Assembly: GCF_002252665.1 (NCBI RefSeq)
Contig: NZ_NQKZ01000009.1
Coordinates: forward strand, 55,392 to 119,391
Reading direction: 5' to 3'
DNA: 64,000 bases
Source: Synechococcus sp. 8F6
Lineage (GTDB): Bacteria > Cyanobacteriota > Cyanobacteriia > PCC-6307 > Cyanobiaceae
Below, piece after piece: positions 46,335-54,670 of the stretch (the first letter of the stretch is position 1; each line of letters opens with the position of its first letter). The notes beneath the pieces are model-generated. The model had not been told where the DNA came from. It searched no databases and saw nothing but the letters and a program-made list of their open reading frames with translations. The translations under genes were made by a program, and so were the position numbers.

Positions 46335-47954
46335 ATGGCGCCCAAAGACAGCCTCTTTCGGCGCCTGCAGCACCTGGATCAAGCAGGCACTTCCGAGCGC
46401 CAAGCGGCACGTCGCAAGCGCTCGCAACAGAGCAGCGGCGAAATTCTTCAGACCTTTCTGGCGTACTTGCTGGACGATGCTGCCCAAAAGATGGGGCTCG
46501 GCATCGCCATTGGCGATCCCCTCACCCTGATTCACGAGCCCACCAATGAGTGGGATCCCAATGCCGTGAAGGTGTTTTGGAAAGGAGAGTGGATCGGCTA
46601 CATCCCCAAGGACATGGCACCCCTGATCGTTGCCGAAGTGCCGGAGGTGGCCCAGGGGCTTGACGCAGTGGTGACCGGTCTCAGCACCACATCACAACGG
46701 GATGCCTTCCGGCTGCAGATCTCGATCCCGATCCCCAAAGCCAGCCGGCGCCTCCGGGAACTGGGCGTGAGCAGCGCCTTTGCATGGGATTTCGACCGCA
46801 CCACCGGAGCCGACAAACTACGGCTGGTGATCAGTTGCACCGAAACGGCCTTTCGCGAACTGCAAGAGCTGTTAGGCGCCAGCTACGACGTGAGCAAGTG
46901 CGGCTACAGCTACTACCCCGCCCAGGACGGCCGCCACTATCCCTGGTATCTCAGCCTCACCGACAGCACCGGCAAGGCGCCCGACAACCCGGAGCAGGTG
47001 GAGCAGCTGATCCGTTCACTTTTCGGGGCGCCCAGTGAGACCACCCGCATCCGGGAACGACAAGAACGCCTCAAGGAGCTTGAGGAGAAGCAGGAGGACA
47101 TCAACACGCGACTGGAGACCAGCCGGGCAGAGGAGCGACGCCTCAGAAGGGAGTTTGATTTTAACAAAAGGGCCTGGGAACAGCGAGCCGAGAAAGCCCA
47201 GGAACAAGGTGAGCAAGCCATCGAACTGGCCCAGTCTGTTGAGGGCGAGCTCAGTCAGCAGCTGGACCTCAAAGAGCAGGAGCTGCAGCTAGCCCTCGCC
47301 GAAAACAAAGCCCTGGCGGACCAATTGGAGCAGGGCAGCAACGAGCTGGCCACGCTGCGGCTGGACCTCGAGTTTCTCGAGCAGGCAGGCCCTGCAGGGG
47401 TGGTCACTGAATTGAGCTACACCCCGTGGAGCAGCACGGATGAGGAAGTCACCGAACAGGAGGTCACCAACCGCCTGCTCAACAGCCTGCGCGGTGTTGC
47501 CGGCAGTGCGCGTCTCAAGCCGCGTCAATGCCTCGAGCTGGTGAGTGAGGAGCTCTGCCCTGGCAACTTGCTGGTGCTCGACAGTGCCTGGGCTGCAGCC
47601 GATCAGGTGAAGGGCTTTGAACACAGCGACCAACTGTTTGAGCTTCTCTGGCTGCTGGCCACTGGCTATCGCGAGCAGAAGCTGACTGGGGCTCCCGACC
47701 GAATTGCGGGGCAGGTGTTTGGCGGCAGCAGCTATGCCCCCAGGGAATCCCAGACGATTGAGAGCAATCCGCAAGCTAAGCGTGCTCGCACCTTCTCCTA
47801 TGGGAGCAAGGCCGTCGAGATGTGGCAGCACCTCAAGATCGGGGCCAAGGATTCAGAAAATCGAACTCTGCGGATCCACTTCTGCTGGGATGAGGAGCTG
47901 GGGCAGGTGGTGATTGGCCACTGCGGCAAGCACCTTTACAACCCAAATCACTGA
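46335..47954 (+). CDS. HIRAN-domain protein with coiled coil
   Basis: 539 residues. A HIRAN domain spans about 50-105 (LTLIHEPTNEWDPNAVKVFW, GEWIGYIPKDMAPLIVAEV). HIRAN domains bind DNA ends or damaged forks and recruit remodelling activities. A second globular region follows to about 230, then a coiled coil near 240-345 and a C-terminal domain (about 360-539) without recognised motifs. It starts 66 bases after the SbcC-like gene on the same strand, so it probably targets or regulates that complex. Start ATG at 46335. Confidence 0.83.
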   Translation: MAPKDSLFRRLQHLDQAGTSERQAARRKRSQQSSGEILQTFLAYLLDDAAQKMGLGIAIGDPLTLIHEPTNEWDPNAVKVFWKGEWIGYIPKDMAPLIVAEVPEVAQGLDAVVTGLSTTSQRDAFRLQISIPIPKASRRLRELGVSSAFAWDFDRTTGADKLRLVISCTETAFRELQELLGASYDVSKCGYSYYPAQDGRHYPWYLSLTDSTGKAPDNPEQVEQLIRSLFGAPSETTRIRERQERLKELEEKQEDINTRLETSRAEERRLRREFDFNKRAWEQRAEKAQEQGEQAIELAQSVEGELSQQLDLKEQELQLALAENKALADQLEQGSNELATLRLDLEFLEQAGPAGVVTELSYTPWSSTDEEVTEQEVTNRLLNSLRGVAGSARLKPRQCLELVSEELCPGNLLVLDSAWAAADQVKGFEHSDQLFELLWLLATGYREQKLTGAPDRIAGQVFGGSSYAPRESQTIESNPQAKRARTFSYGSKAVEMWQHLKIGAKDSENRTLRIHFCWDEELGQVVIGHCGKHLYNPNH

Positions 47955-47958
47955 ATCT

Positions 47959-48132
47959 TCAGGGCTCAAGGACATCCAATAGCCGGCCATCCTCATCCAC
48001 CAAGCGATGCCGCTTGCCGGTGCTGCGAGCCCGGCTCTGCGCAGTGCGAAATGCGTCGGCCTCGTTGTGTTTGGTCTGGAAGTGCTGCCAGCGACCGAAT
48101 TGGTCCTGCCATTCGATCTCTACGCGGGTCAT
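47959..48132 (-). CDS. Small basic hypothetical protein, 57 aa
   Basis: MTRVEIEWQDQFGRWQHFQT followed by a basic helix and DEDGRLLDVLEP. Likely a small beta-rich fold. The ATG at 48132 starts 70 nt after a TTCGC element; in-frame ATGs upstream (48171, 48159) are less consistent with that spacing. It is divergent from the E2-like gene. It has no C-terminal Gly-Gly, so it is not an obvious ubiquitin-like modifier. Unrecognised. Confidence 0.55.
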   Translation of the reverse strand: MTRVEIEWQDQFGRWQHFQTKHNEADAFRTAQSRARSTGKRHRLVDEDGRLLDVLEP

Positions 48133-48188
48133 CACGATTGGAGCGGATGAACTCACCATCCCATGGCCCATTGATCGCTGTTGGTGAG

Positions 48189-48202
48189 GTTGTGCGAATC
48201 AC
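48189..48202 (-). promoter_or_regulatory. TTCGC leader element before the 57-aa gene
   Basis: Minus strand GTGATTCGCACAAC, 70 nt before the ATG at 48132. It is divergently paired with the element at 48224. Confidence 0.6.
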
Positions 48203-48223
48203 CAGCCGCCGGACGTCATGGTC

Positions 48224-48237
48224 GTGCTTCGCAGGAG
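48224..48237 (+). promoter_or_regulatory. TTCGC leader element before the E2/JAB/E1 operon
   Basis: GTGCTTCGCAGGAG, 70 nt before the ATG at 48294. It shares CTTCGCAGGAG-type sequence with the elements at 16239 and 21901. Confidence 0.6.
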
Positions 48238-48293
48238 AGAGCGGCCATGCCGCAGACAGTCAGGCGAGGCTGTTGCCAGCCAGCACACACGCC

Positions 48294-48938
48294 ATGACCA
48301 CCGCCACTCAGGACGCCGCCTCTGACCGGCGCAAACAGCTCGCCGCCCAGTTGCTGCGCGGCGAGAGCGTGATGGTCACCCAGCAGGGCGAGATCCGCTC
48401 CCTCAGTGAGCGCGGGGACAGCGAGGTGGCGATCACCGTGCCCGAGGGCAAGCTCGCCGCACCCTCCCTCTACTGGTACGAGCGCGACCCGGAGCTGTTT
48501 CAGGCCGAGCTGGCGGCGATGAACCACTTCTTCCCCCAATTCCGGCCCGATCGTCTGCCCGATGGGCGCATGTCCTGGCTGGGGTCACTGGCCAGCGGCA
48601 TCCCCGACAGCCAGCGGATCTGGCACCTGCAGCTCGTCTACGACCATGACCATCCCCATGGCGATGACTACGGCGGATCGATCAGCGTCTTCCCGATCGA
48701 GCCCGATCTCAATGCCCTCGCCGAGCAGCTGGATGAGCCGATCCCCCACACCCTGCGCCATGAAGCCAGCGGCGAGTTGAGCCTCTGCACGGTGGCAGCT
48801 GAATCGTTCCGCCATGGCCGCGATCACTGCAGCACCGCCGCCAGCGCCCTGGCCTGGGCGGCCAAATGGATCGCTGCCTTTGAGCTCTGGATGCTCGGGG
48901 AGCTGAGCACGGCCCAGTTCGCCGGTCACCGGATCTGA
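48294..48938 (+). CDS. E2-like ubiquitin-conjugating-fold protein
   Basis: 214 residues. The order of elements is that of bacterial E2-like proteins: strands WHLQLVYDHDHPHGDDYGGS and ISVFPIEPDL, then RHEASGELSLCTV with a cysteine in the expected active-site place, then a helix SALAWAAKWIAAFELWM. The next two genes encode a JAB peptidase and an E1-like enzyme, which is the standard bacterial ubiquitin-like operon. Predicted to carry a modifier as a thioester on Cys near residue 163. Assignment rests on context plus motif pattern. Confidence 0.72.
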   Translation: MTTATQDAASDRRKQLAAQLLRGESVMVTQQGEIRSLSERGDSEVAITVPEGKLAAPSLYWYERDPELFQAELAAMNHFFPQFRPDRLPDGRMSWLGSLASGIPDSQRIWHLQLVYDHDHPHGDDYGGSISVFPIEPDLNALAEQLDEPIPHTLRHEASGELSLCTVAAESFRHGRDHCSTAASALAWAAKWIAAFELWMLGELSTAQFAGHRI

Positions 48939-48948
48939 GGGCGCTCCC

Positions 48949-49758
48949 ATGACTTCACCCGCCATTGCCGTGCCCGTGGAGGTGCTGTTCTCCCGCCGGG
49001 CCCATGCGGCCATCTGCGCCGAAACCCTGGAGCACCACCCCAACGAAACGGGCGGCATCCTGCTGGGGCGCTTCCACCAGAACCGCTGGCAGGTGCTCGA
49101 GGCGATCGATCCGGGCCCTGCGGCCGAGAGCACCGCCACCAGCTTCAGCTACGACCGGGGCTACGTGAATCACCTGGCCGCCAAGCTGGCGCGCCAGTAC
49201 CGCCTGCCCCTGCAGCTCGTCGGCCTGTGGCACCGCCACCCCGGCAGCTTCGATCGGTTTTCGGCTGATGACGACAGCACCAACCGGCGCTTTGCCAGGC
49301 AGAGCAGCCATGGCGCGCTGTCGTGCCTGGTGAATCTCGATCCCCAGTTCCGCCTCACCGCGTATCACGTCCCAAGGGATCTCCGTTACCAGCGGCTGCC
49401 GGTCTGGATCGGCGATGCTCTGCTTGATGGCGAGCTGCGCCAACAGCTCGATACCTCAGACCTTGATCCCGAGCAGTTGGGCGCATCGGTCCTGGCCTGT
49501 GAGCTTCAGGATCTGTTTGCCTGCCGAGCACGGACGGCACTGCCGCTTCGAGGGCCGCTGGTGGCTGAGGTGGATCGGGTGCTGGCGCAACTCGATCAAC
49601 TGCAGCAATGGCGCTACGGCCTGCGGGCATGCGGGGATGTGCTGCAGGTGGCCCTGCTGGAGCGCGCAGGACCTCGCAGGCAGCTCTGGGAAGTGCGCGG
49701 CACGCACGACGGCTTGATCACGACATGCGTTCTGGAGCGCTGCGGCCATGACCAGTAA
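48949..49758 (+). CDS. JAB/MPN-type metallopeptidase
   Basis: 269 residues. The JAMM zinc motif is complete: a glutamate in HHPNETGGILLGRF near 26-39 and LWHRHPGSFDRFSADD near 90-105 (HxHP...SxxD). Bacterial JAB proteins trim or remove ubiquitin-like modifiers. The C-terminal ~120 residues are an extension without recognised motifs. It overlaps the E1-like gene by 11 bases and lies 10 bases after the E2-like gene. Confidence 0.85.
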   Translation: MTSPAIAVPVEVLFSRRAHAAICAETLEHHPNETGGILLGRFHQNRWQVLEAIDPGPAAESTATSFSYDRGYVNHLAAKLARQYRLPLQLVGLWHRHPGSFDRFSADDDSTNRRFARQSSHGALSCLVNLDPQFRLTAYHVPRDLRYQRLPVWIGDALLDGELRQQLDTSDLDPEQLGASVLACELQDLFACRARTALPLRGPLVAEVDRVLAQLDQLQQWRYGLRACGDVLQVALLERAGPRRQLWEVRGTHDGLITTCVLERCGHDQ

Positions 49759-50887
49759 GCGCTCCGAAACCCCGGCCATCGCCTGGTTTCCGGCCGATCT
49801 CTCTGCCGACGGTGTCGATCCGGATCTGCACGGCTACTTCCAGGCAGAGACGGGTCACTATGTAGTGCTGGGAACCGATCCCACCGATCTGCGGGAATGC
49901 CGGAACCTGAGCGCGGGTTCAGGGATCCCGCCCCTGCACGCGATCCACACCGAGCAGGGTTGGCAGTTCACCGCCGGCGGGCAGCCGTGCATCGCCAAGC
50001 CCTATGGACTGGAGAACGATCTGTTCTCCCGCCATGCCGGCCTGCTGGAGACCGCCGCGATGGCGCAATGCGGCGTGATCGTCTGTGGTTGCGGCTCGGT
50101 GGGGAGCCTGGCGGCGCTGGATCTGGCCCGCAGCGGTGTGGGGCGTTTTCTGCTGATCGATGACGACCTCCTCTCGATCGAGAACCTCTGCCGCCACCAG
50201 TGCGGCTTGGCTGATCTAGGCCGCAGCAAGGCCCGCGCGGTGGCGGACCGGATCCGGCTGATCAACCCGCGTGCCGATGTGCAGGTGCACACCACCACCC
50301 TGGAGCGATTGGATCCTGCTGTGGTGGCAGCATTCGCCACCGCCCAGGACACGCATGGCCAACGGCTGCCATCCCTGCTGTTAGCGGCCGCCGACAGCCG
50401 CCGGGCCGATCGCTATGCAGCCCAGCTGGCAGCCCAGCTGCAACTTGCTTTTCTCTCGATCGGCCTATGGGAGCGGGCTTTCGCGGGCGAGCTGTTCTAT
50501 TGGCATCCCGATGCACCGATGCCCTGTTACGGCTGTGCGTTTGAGGGGCTGATCGGATCACTCTCCCGGCGTCCTGAACCGCAGCGCCGCTTCTACAGCA
50601 ATGAAAGCGAGCTGCAGCAGCTCGACTTTCAACCCGGCCTCGCCATCGACATCGCCTACGTGGTGCAGGTGGGCCTGAAGCTGGCGATCGACCTTCTGAA
50701 CCGCCATAACCCCCGCCATGTGCCGCGGCTGCTGGGCAAGCTCAGTCAGTACACGCTGGTGTGCAACAGCAACGACGATCGCCTGGGCGGCGAAGCGGCC
50801 GGGATCTTCTCGCACCCGCTGCAGGTGACCACCTCGATCCAGGTGGGCTACGGGCAGAACTGCCCGACCTGCCGACGGGCCTGCTGA
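49748..50887 (+). CDS. E1-like ThiF-family adenylating enzyme
   Basis: 379 residues. A ~100-residue N-terminal extension precedes the Rossmann ThiF domain: VCGCGSVGSLAALDLARSGV, LLIDDDLLSIENLCRHQCG, LADLGRSKARAVADRIRLIN. Two CxxC-like pairs (CYGC near 259 and CPTC close to the end) probably bind zinc. E1-like enzymes adenylate the C-terminus of a modifier and pass it to a cysteine. It overlaps the JAB gene. No ubiquitin-like protein is encoded next to it. Confidence 0.85.
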   Translation: MTSKRSETPAIAWFPADLSADGVDPDLHGYFQAETGHYVVLGTDPTDLRECRNLSAGSGIPPLHAIHTEQGWQFTAGGQPCIAKPYGLENDLFSRHAGLLETAAMAQCGVIVCGCGSVGSLAALDLARSGVGRFLLIDDDLLSIENLCRHQCGLADLGRSKARAVADRIRLINPRADVQVHTTTLERLDPAVVAAFATAQDTHGQRLPSLLLAAADSRRADRYAAQLAAQLQLAFLSIGLWERAFAGELFYWHPDAPMPCYGCAFEGLIGSLSRRPEPQRRFYSNESELQQLDFQPGLAIDIAYVVQVGLKLAIDLLNRHNPRHVPRLLGKLSQYTLVCNSNDDRLGGEAAGIFSHPLQVTTSIQVGYGQNCPTCRRAC

Positions 50888-50896
50888 GGAGCTGCC

Positions 50897-51124
50897 ATGC
50901 CGTTCAACGAGAAAGGGGAATTCATCCGCACCCGCCGCTCAGCGGCCCAGTCCTGCGACTCCACTGAACTGAGCCGAGACGACCTGCTCACCGTTGCCAA
51001 GGGACTCGGAGCACTGGTGGTGCTGGCGGGGCTGATCTGGTTTGTGGTGGTTTTCCGTGAGTGGATCGCCATCACCCTTGGGTTCTGGGTGGTGAGCAGC
51101 CTGCGGGCCTGGCTCAGCAGATAA
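50897..51124 (+). CDS. Small membrane protein, 75 aa
   Basis: A polar N-terminus (MPFNEKGEFIRTRRSAAQSC) is followed by one or two hydrophobic segments (LGALVVLAGLIWFVVVF and IAITLGFWVVSSL). It begins 9 bases after the E1-like stop with AGGAG upstream, so it belongs to the E2/JAB/E1 operon. It could anchor the system in the membrane or be its target (inference). Convergent with the HEPN/DUF3293 gene. Confidence 0.65.
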   Translation: MPFNEKGEFIRTRRSAAQSCDSTELSRDDLLTVAKGLGALVVLAGLIWFVVVFREWIAITLGFWVVSSLRAWLSR

Positions 51125-51145
51125 GCAAACCTGAGCCCGGACCAA

Positions 51146-52303
51146 TCACCGGCGACGTGCAATGCGACGCCGCTCGGTGCCGTCCACCCCGATCACGAGC
51201 ACGTCGGCTTCGGTGAGCTCAAAGATGGCTCGCTGCTCAAAGCGCTGTGCGATCACCAGCGCCTCTGCGAGTTGCAAGCCGCTGATGGCCCAACTGGCTT
51301 CCGCCCAGGGGCCACTGCAGGATCGGCCAAGCACCTCGATCGATTGGGCATCCGGAGCGCGCATTTGCAGGTAGCGATGCAGCAGGCGATGGCGCTCCCT
51401 GTTGACGTCGGCCTCCAGAACACGCTCATGGGGGTTCTGGGCTGTGATCACATGCACGGGTGCCGGCAGAGGCAGTGCCGCCGCCCCTGTTCCAGCCCAG
51501 GCCTGCCCGGGATCGTCCAGGCCAACGATCTCTGTGGCAGAGAAGGCGTCCCAGACATGCTCACGGTCGTCGAGCAAGCGGCGGACTCTGCCCATGAGCT
51601 GCTCCAATCCGTCGATGCGCTCCACCGCTTCGGCGGGATGACTGGAGAGCGTGAGGATGCTGCGGCCATGGGCTAGGTGGTTGCGCAAGGTCACCAGGCC
51701 GCCCGTCGCTCGATCAAAGGATTTCCGGCTCTCGAAACCGAGGGCCTCGCGCAGAGTTGTGAGTGGGGCCACATGGTTCAACAACGTGGCCAGCGACCAG
51801 CCGCCGGGCTCACCGGGCAGGCCCGGTGCATCAGACAGCGGCTGATGACTGAAGGATCCGTACAGGCGCCGCAGGCCCTGCTCGAGGCCCAGCAATCGCG
51901 CCAGAAGATAGGCACTCACCACGGGGCTGGCGAGGTCATGGCGCGTGAGGATTCCGACCAGGGTTGAGCCGGAGTGGACCAGCAACCACTGCCGCTGTGC
52001 CAGCGCAGCCAGGGCCTGGTGCATCGGCGCTGTCCCCTCCAACCAATGCCATTCAGGTGTGGCCATGGCCACCTCTGCAACACAGCGATCGGGAGACACC
52101 CCCTGCAGAGCGCTGCGCAGCACAACCTGAGTCCCGGCCGTGTGGGCAAGGGGGGCCTGGTCAAAGTCGTTGAGCTCCATCCAGATGCGCACCTCCCCAA
52201 CAGGTTCACCGGGCTCCGGTGCCTGGATGGTGCGACTGCAGAAGTGCTCCGCCAGGAAGATCCGTCCGGCGAGGTCGTCGATCTCAGCGCTGCGCTCCAG
52301 CAT
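51146..52303 (-). CDS. CBS-like / HEPN-like / DUF3293 fusion protein
   Basis: 385 residues. Residues ~85-140 resemble a CBS module (QRQWLLVHSGSTLVGILTRH, then DLASPVVSAYLLARLLGLEQ). Residues ~180-260 include LRNHLAHGRSI, an Rx4H motif typical of HEPN ribonuclease-like domains. The C-terminal ~110 residues match DUF3293 (VHVITAQNPHERVLEADVNR, FEQRAIFELTEADVLVIGVD). Nucleotide sensing by CBS and RNA cleavage by HEPN would make a ligand-gated effector; that function is inference. The start at 52303 is the first in frame but could be later. Confidence 0.65.
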   Translation of the reverse strand: MLERSAEIDDLAGRIFLAEHFCSRTIQAPEPGEPVGEVRIWMELNDFDQAPLAHTAGTQVVLRSALQGVSPDRCVAEVAMATPEWHWLEGTAPMHQALAALAQRQWLLVHSGSTLVGILTRHDLASPVVSAYLLARLLGLEQGLRRLYGSFSHQPLSDAPGLPGEPGGWSLATLLNHVAPLTTLREALGFESRKSFDRATGGLVTLRNHLAHGRSILTLSSHPAEAVERIDGLEQLMGRVRRLLDDREHVWDAFSATEIVGLDDPGQAWAGTGAAALPLPAPVHVITAQNPHERVLEADVNRERHRLLHRYLQMRAPDAQSIEVLGRSCSGPWAEASWAISGLQLAEALVIAQRFEQRAIFELTEADVLVIGVDGTERRRIARRR

Positions 52304-52351
52304 TCCGGTCAGAGTCAGCCAAGCTGATCATGCCTTGGTTGAGGGTTTGTA

Positions 52352-52612
52352 CTGAGGATTGGCCGCTGGCGGCAGCTCCTGCTGGCCCTGATCGTGCCAG
52401 CCGCCTTTGTGGCGGCACCGCAGACCGTCAGGGCGGCAGATGGCTATTGGCTCGATCAATACAACGCGCTGTTGTTTCTGAGCTCGTTCAGGCTGGACCC
52501 CGAGCTGCAGGCGATGCGCCAGCAGTGGGCCGGTGTGGTGATGGTGCATGCCGATTCCCTGCCGGATCCGTTGCTGCGTCGTTCCAGGCTGTCGCGGCTC
52601 CGCTCCAGTTGA
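52352..52612 (+). CDS. Small secreted protein, about 86 aa, uncertain start
   Basis: In frame from a CTG at 52352 (or ATT at 52358) the product begins RIGRWRQLLLALIVPAAFVA, a good signal peptide, then RAADGYWLDQYNALLFLSSF and RLDPELQAMRQQWAG. The first GTG is inside the signal peptide at 52394, so a non-standard start or an error near the 5' end is implied. Convergent with the HTH gene at 52616. Unrecognised. Confidence 0.4.
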   Translation: MRIGRWRQLLLALIVPAAFVAAPQTVRAADGYWLDQYNALLFLSSFRLDPELQAMRQQWAGVVMVHADSLPDPLLRRSRLSRLRSS

Positions 52613-52615
52613 GCT

Positions 52616-53278
52616 TCAGGGGTGATCCAGCCCATGGCTGCGGGTGATCACTTCGCCATTGCTGCCGAGCAGAAACCTCTGCTGGCTGCCGCTCACCTGC
52701 ATCCAGGCACCTGTCATTCGTCCCTCAAAGGTGACCTGGCGTCGACCGGGATTGACGCCGTACTGATCAAACCAGGTGCGCTCGCGACGGCTCCAGCTCA
52801 AAAAACCTTTGGCACGGAGGCGCTTGAGCTCAGCGGCCGCCCAGCCTTCTGCTCGATCCCTGGCCCACTCTTGGTCTTCTGCACTCTCACGGGGGGTGCA
52901 GAACGCTTTGGGGATCTCCCTCACGCCGTACACCGCCGGCATGTAGCGGATGGTGAGGAAGGGGTCGATCGGTTCATCCGCCCAGGCCTCCCAGGCAACG
53001 CGCTCACGCTCGAGCTGCTCCAGTGCCTCGGCCTGATCCAGCGCGAGGCAGAGGCGCAGCTCCGCTGGATCAGGCTGCAGCTCAGCAATCAGCTTCTCGA
53101 GCCAGTGATCGCTGATCGGCTCTCCCAGCTCAAAGGCACGGATCAGGCTGCCGACCTTGGAGAGGTTGCTGGCGCCAAGACGAGCAGCCAGCTGGCCGGG
53201 CTTGAGGTCACGCTGCTGCCGCAGGGCGGCGAGATGACGCGAGAGGTGGCTGCTGCAGCGAACACCGGAGGAAGACAT
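52616..53278 (-). CDS. Predicted HTH (XRE-like) protein, 220 aa
   Basis: The N-terminus looks like an XRE helix-turn-helix (LSRHLAALRQQRDLKPGQLA, ARLGASNLSKVGSLIRAFEL). The rest is Trp- and Arg-rich (DPFLTIRYMPAVYGVREIPK, RRERTWFDQYGVNPGRRQVT) and not recognised. It is last in a minus-strand run of small genes. Probably a regulator, possibly of those genes. Confidence 0.55.
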   Translation of the reverse strand: MSSSGVRCSSHLSRHLAALRQQRDLKPGQLAARLGASNLSKVGSLIRAFELGEPISDHWLEKLIAELQPDPAELRLCLALDQAEALEQLERERVAWEAWADEPIDPFLTIRYMPAVYGVREIPKAFCTPRESAEDQEWARDRAEGWAAAELKRLRAKGFLSWSRRERTWFDQYGVNPGRRQVTFEGRMTGAWMQVSGSQQRFLLGSNGEVITRSHGLDHP

Positions 53279-53832
53279 GATTCATCGGGATAGCGTTCCT
53301 GCTCATCAACCCCTCGGGGTTCCAGGATTGACCACCTTGCCCAGCAGGAACGGACGGCAGGTTGGTGACCGGCAATCCACTGGAGGATTGGCGCCGGTGC
53401 TCGGGATGAACGGAGCGAACTCCTGCACTGAAGGTAAGAGCCGTGGACGCAGAACTCTTCAACAGCCGTGCGAACAACGACGCGTTGAGGAGTTCTGTGT
53501 AGGATTAAGAGGCCTTCTGAGCGCTTGGCCACCAACACGCCGCGCTCAAAGGTTAGGAACAGGCGGTTGTCGCATAGCGGGCATGGCGCCCAGCTGCAGG
53601 TGTCGGTGCCATGGCGGCAGAACCTGGCCTGATCGTCGCCATCAAAGGAAGGCGGGGCTGGATCGCCAACGATGGCCACGACCTGGTCGTAGGTCATGCC
53701 CGGTTTGAGGCGCGCCGCATTGGCCGCGTTCACGGGACTGTTGGGATCAGGAATCGCCGAGGCCAGAAACAGCCCGATCGCCAAGGCGCTGATTCCGGCT
53801 GGAATTGCCAGCAGCGGCAACATGCAGCCCAT
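53143..53832 (-). CDS. Membrane/secreted protein with SmpA-like repeat; 3' end suspect
   Basis: The N-terminus is a signal or membrane segment (LLAIPAGISALAIGLFLASA). Residues ~40-105 contain RLKPGMTYDQVVAIVGDP, typical of SmpA/OmlA-like BON-type periplasmic modules, then CRHGTDTCSWAPCPLCDNRL with several cysteines. After about residue 113 the frame looks non-coding and overlaps the next gene by 136 bases. A lost stop or a frameshift near 53490 is likely. The start overlaps the upstream stop (TGATG). Confidence 0.5.
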   Translation of the reverse strand: MGCMLPLLAIPAGISALAIGLFLASAIPDPNSPVNAANAARLKPGMTYDQVVAIVGDPAPPSFDGDDQARFCRHGTDTCSWAPCPLCDNRLFLTFERGVLVAKRSEGLLILHRTPQRVVVRTAVEEFCVHGSYLQCRSSLRSSRAPAPILQWIAGHQPAVRSCWARWSILEPRGVDEQERYPDESCLPPVFAAAATSRVISPPCGSSVTSSPASWLLVLAPATSPRSAA

Positions 53833-54038
53833 CAGGGTTCAGGCCGCCGGGCTGCCATGGCGATGCCACTGATCGCGATCAGGTTGGCCAGCAGGAACCA
53901 GGTGCCCTCAGCGAAGACGTTGATGCGGTGGCGCAGTTCGGCCTGCTGATCGCGCTGCTCGACAGCATCAATCAGTGCGGCGTAATCCGGGATGAGCGCC
54001 ACGCCAAACATCACTGACAGCGAGGCTCCATAGACCAC
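53832..54038 (-). CDS. Small membrane protein, 68 aa
   Basis: Two hydrophobic segments (LSVMFGVALIPDYAALI and FLLANLIAISGIAMAA) separated by a charged loop (VEQRDQQAELRHRINVFAEG). Unrecognised. Overlapping stop/start with 53832 and 24 bases from the upstream gene suggest an operon. Confidence 0.5.
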   Translation of the reverse strand: MVYGASLSVMFGVALIPDYAALIDAVEQRDQQAELRHRINVFAEGTWFLLANLIAISGIAMAARRPEP

Positions 54039-54062
54039 AAGCAGCAGGGGGGATCAGGCGTT

Positions 54063-54458
54063 TCATCGGGAGACACCGGGATGGGAGCAATCGGAGCGCA
54101 CCTCCTCCTTCAGCTGCGCCAGCAGAGCCTTGGCATCGGGGCTGCTCGTGCGGACATAAGCCAGATGGGATCGGCTGAGGTTGCAGGTGGTGGTGCCCGC
54201 ATCCGCTGCGAGCTGTTCTGTGAAGAAGTCGAGATGGGCCTGGGCGTACTCGCTGCACTGCTGCGTACCAGCGATGCTGCCGTCGCGAATGTCGCGCCAG
54301 CAGGAGGTCACCGCCCACTGCTCCTGATGGTCCTGCCCGAAGCCTTCCGGCTCAGACGGGGAGGTGAGAAGCAGCCAGATGAACCAGACCCCCCCGGCCA
54401 GGATGGAGAAGCCGGCCGAGGCGACCAAGGTAAGGAGCAGCTTCTGCCAGGTCTTCAT
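54063..54458 (-). CDS. Small membrane-anchored protein, 131 aa
   Basis: One N-terminal membrane helix (MKTWQKLLLTLVASAGFSIL, continuing AGGVWFIWLLL) and an exported domain with four cysteines (VTSCWRD, TQQCSEYAQ, TTTCNLSRS, EVRSDCSHPG) that could form two disulfides. Unrecognised. It is the first gene of a minus-strand set leading away from the integron integrase; no attC site lies among them. Confidence 0.55.
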   Translation of the reverse strand: MKTWQKLLLTLVASAGFSILAGGVWFIWLLLTSPSEPEGFGQDHQEQWAVTSCWRDIRDGSIAGTQQCSEYAQAHLDFFTEQLAADAGTTTCNLSRSHLAYVRTSSPDAKALLAQLKEEVRSDCSHPGVSR

Positions 54459-54670
54459 CAGCTGCTCTGGTGTTTGACGACGCAGTTGCCGACCAACAGT
54501 CCAGCAGCTTCGGCGTGGAGCATGGTCTTGAGGTTCATGGGAGCAGGCCGGTTGGCCATAGAAGTGAGACCAGCCCACACTGACTGTTGAAACCGCAAAC
54601 CAGATCCCATCTCCTGCGAAGGACAGATGGTGGAGTCGGGGGGAATGCTGTCGACAGCACGTCAACCTCT

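Noticed and set aside
52616..54458. The minus-strand small genes upstream of intI as a normal cassette array
   Set aside because: Gene spacing is from overlap to about 25 bases among most of them, and I found no paired GTTRRRY/RYYYAAC sites, so no attC can fit.
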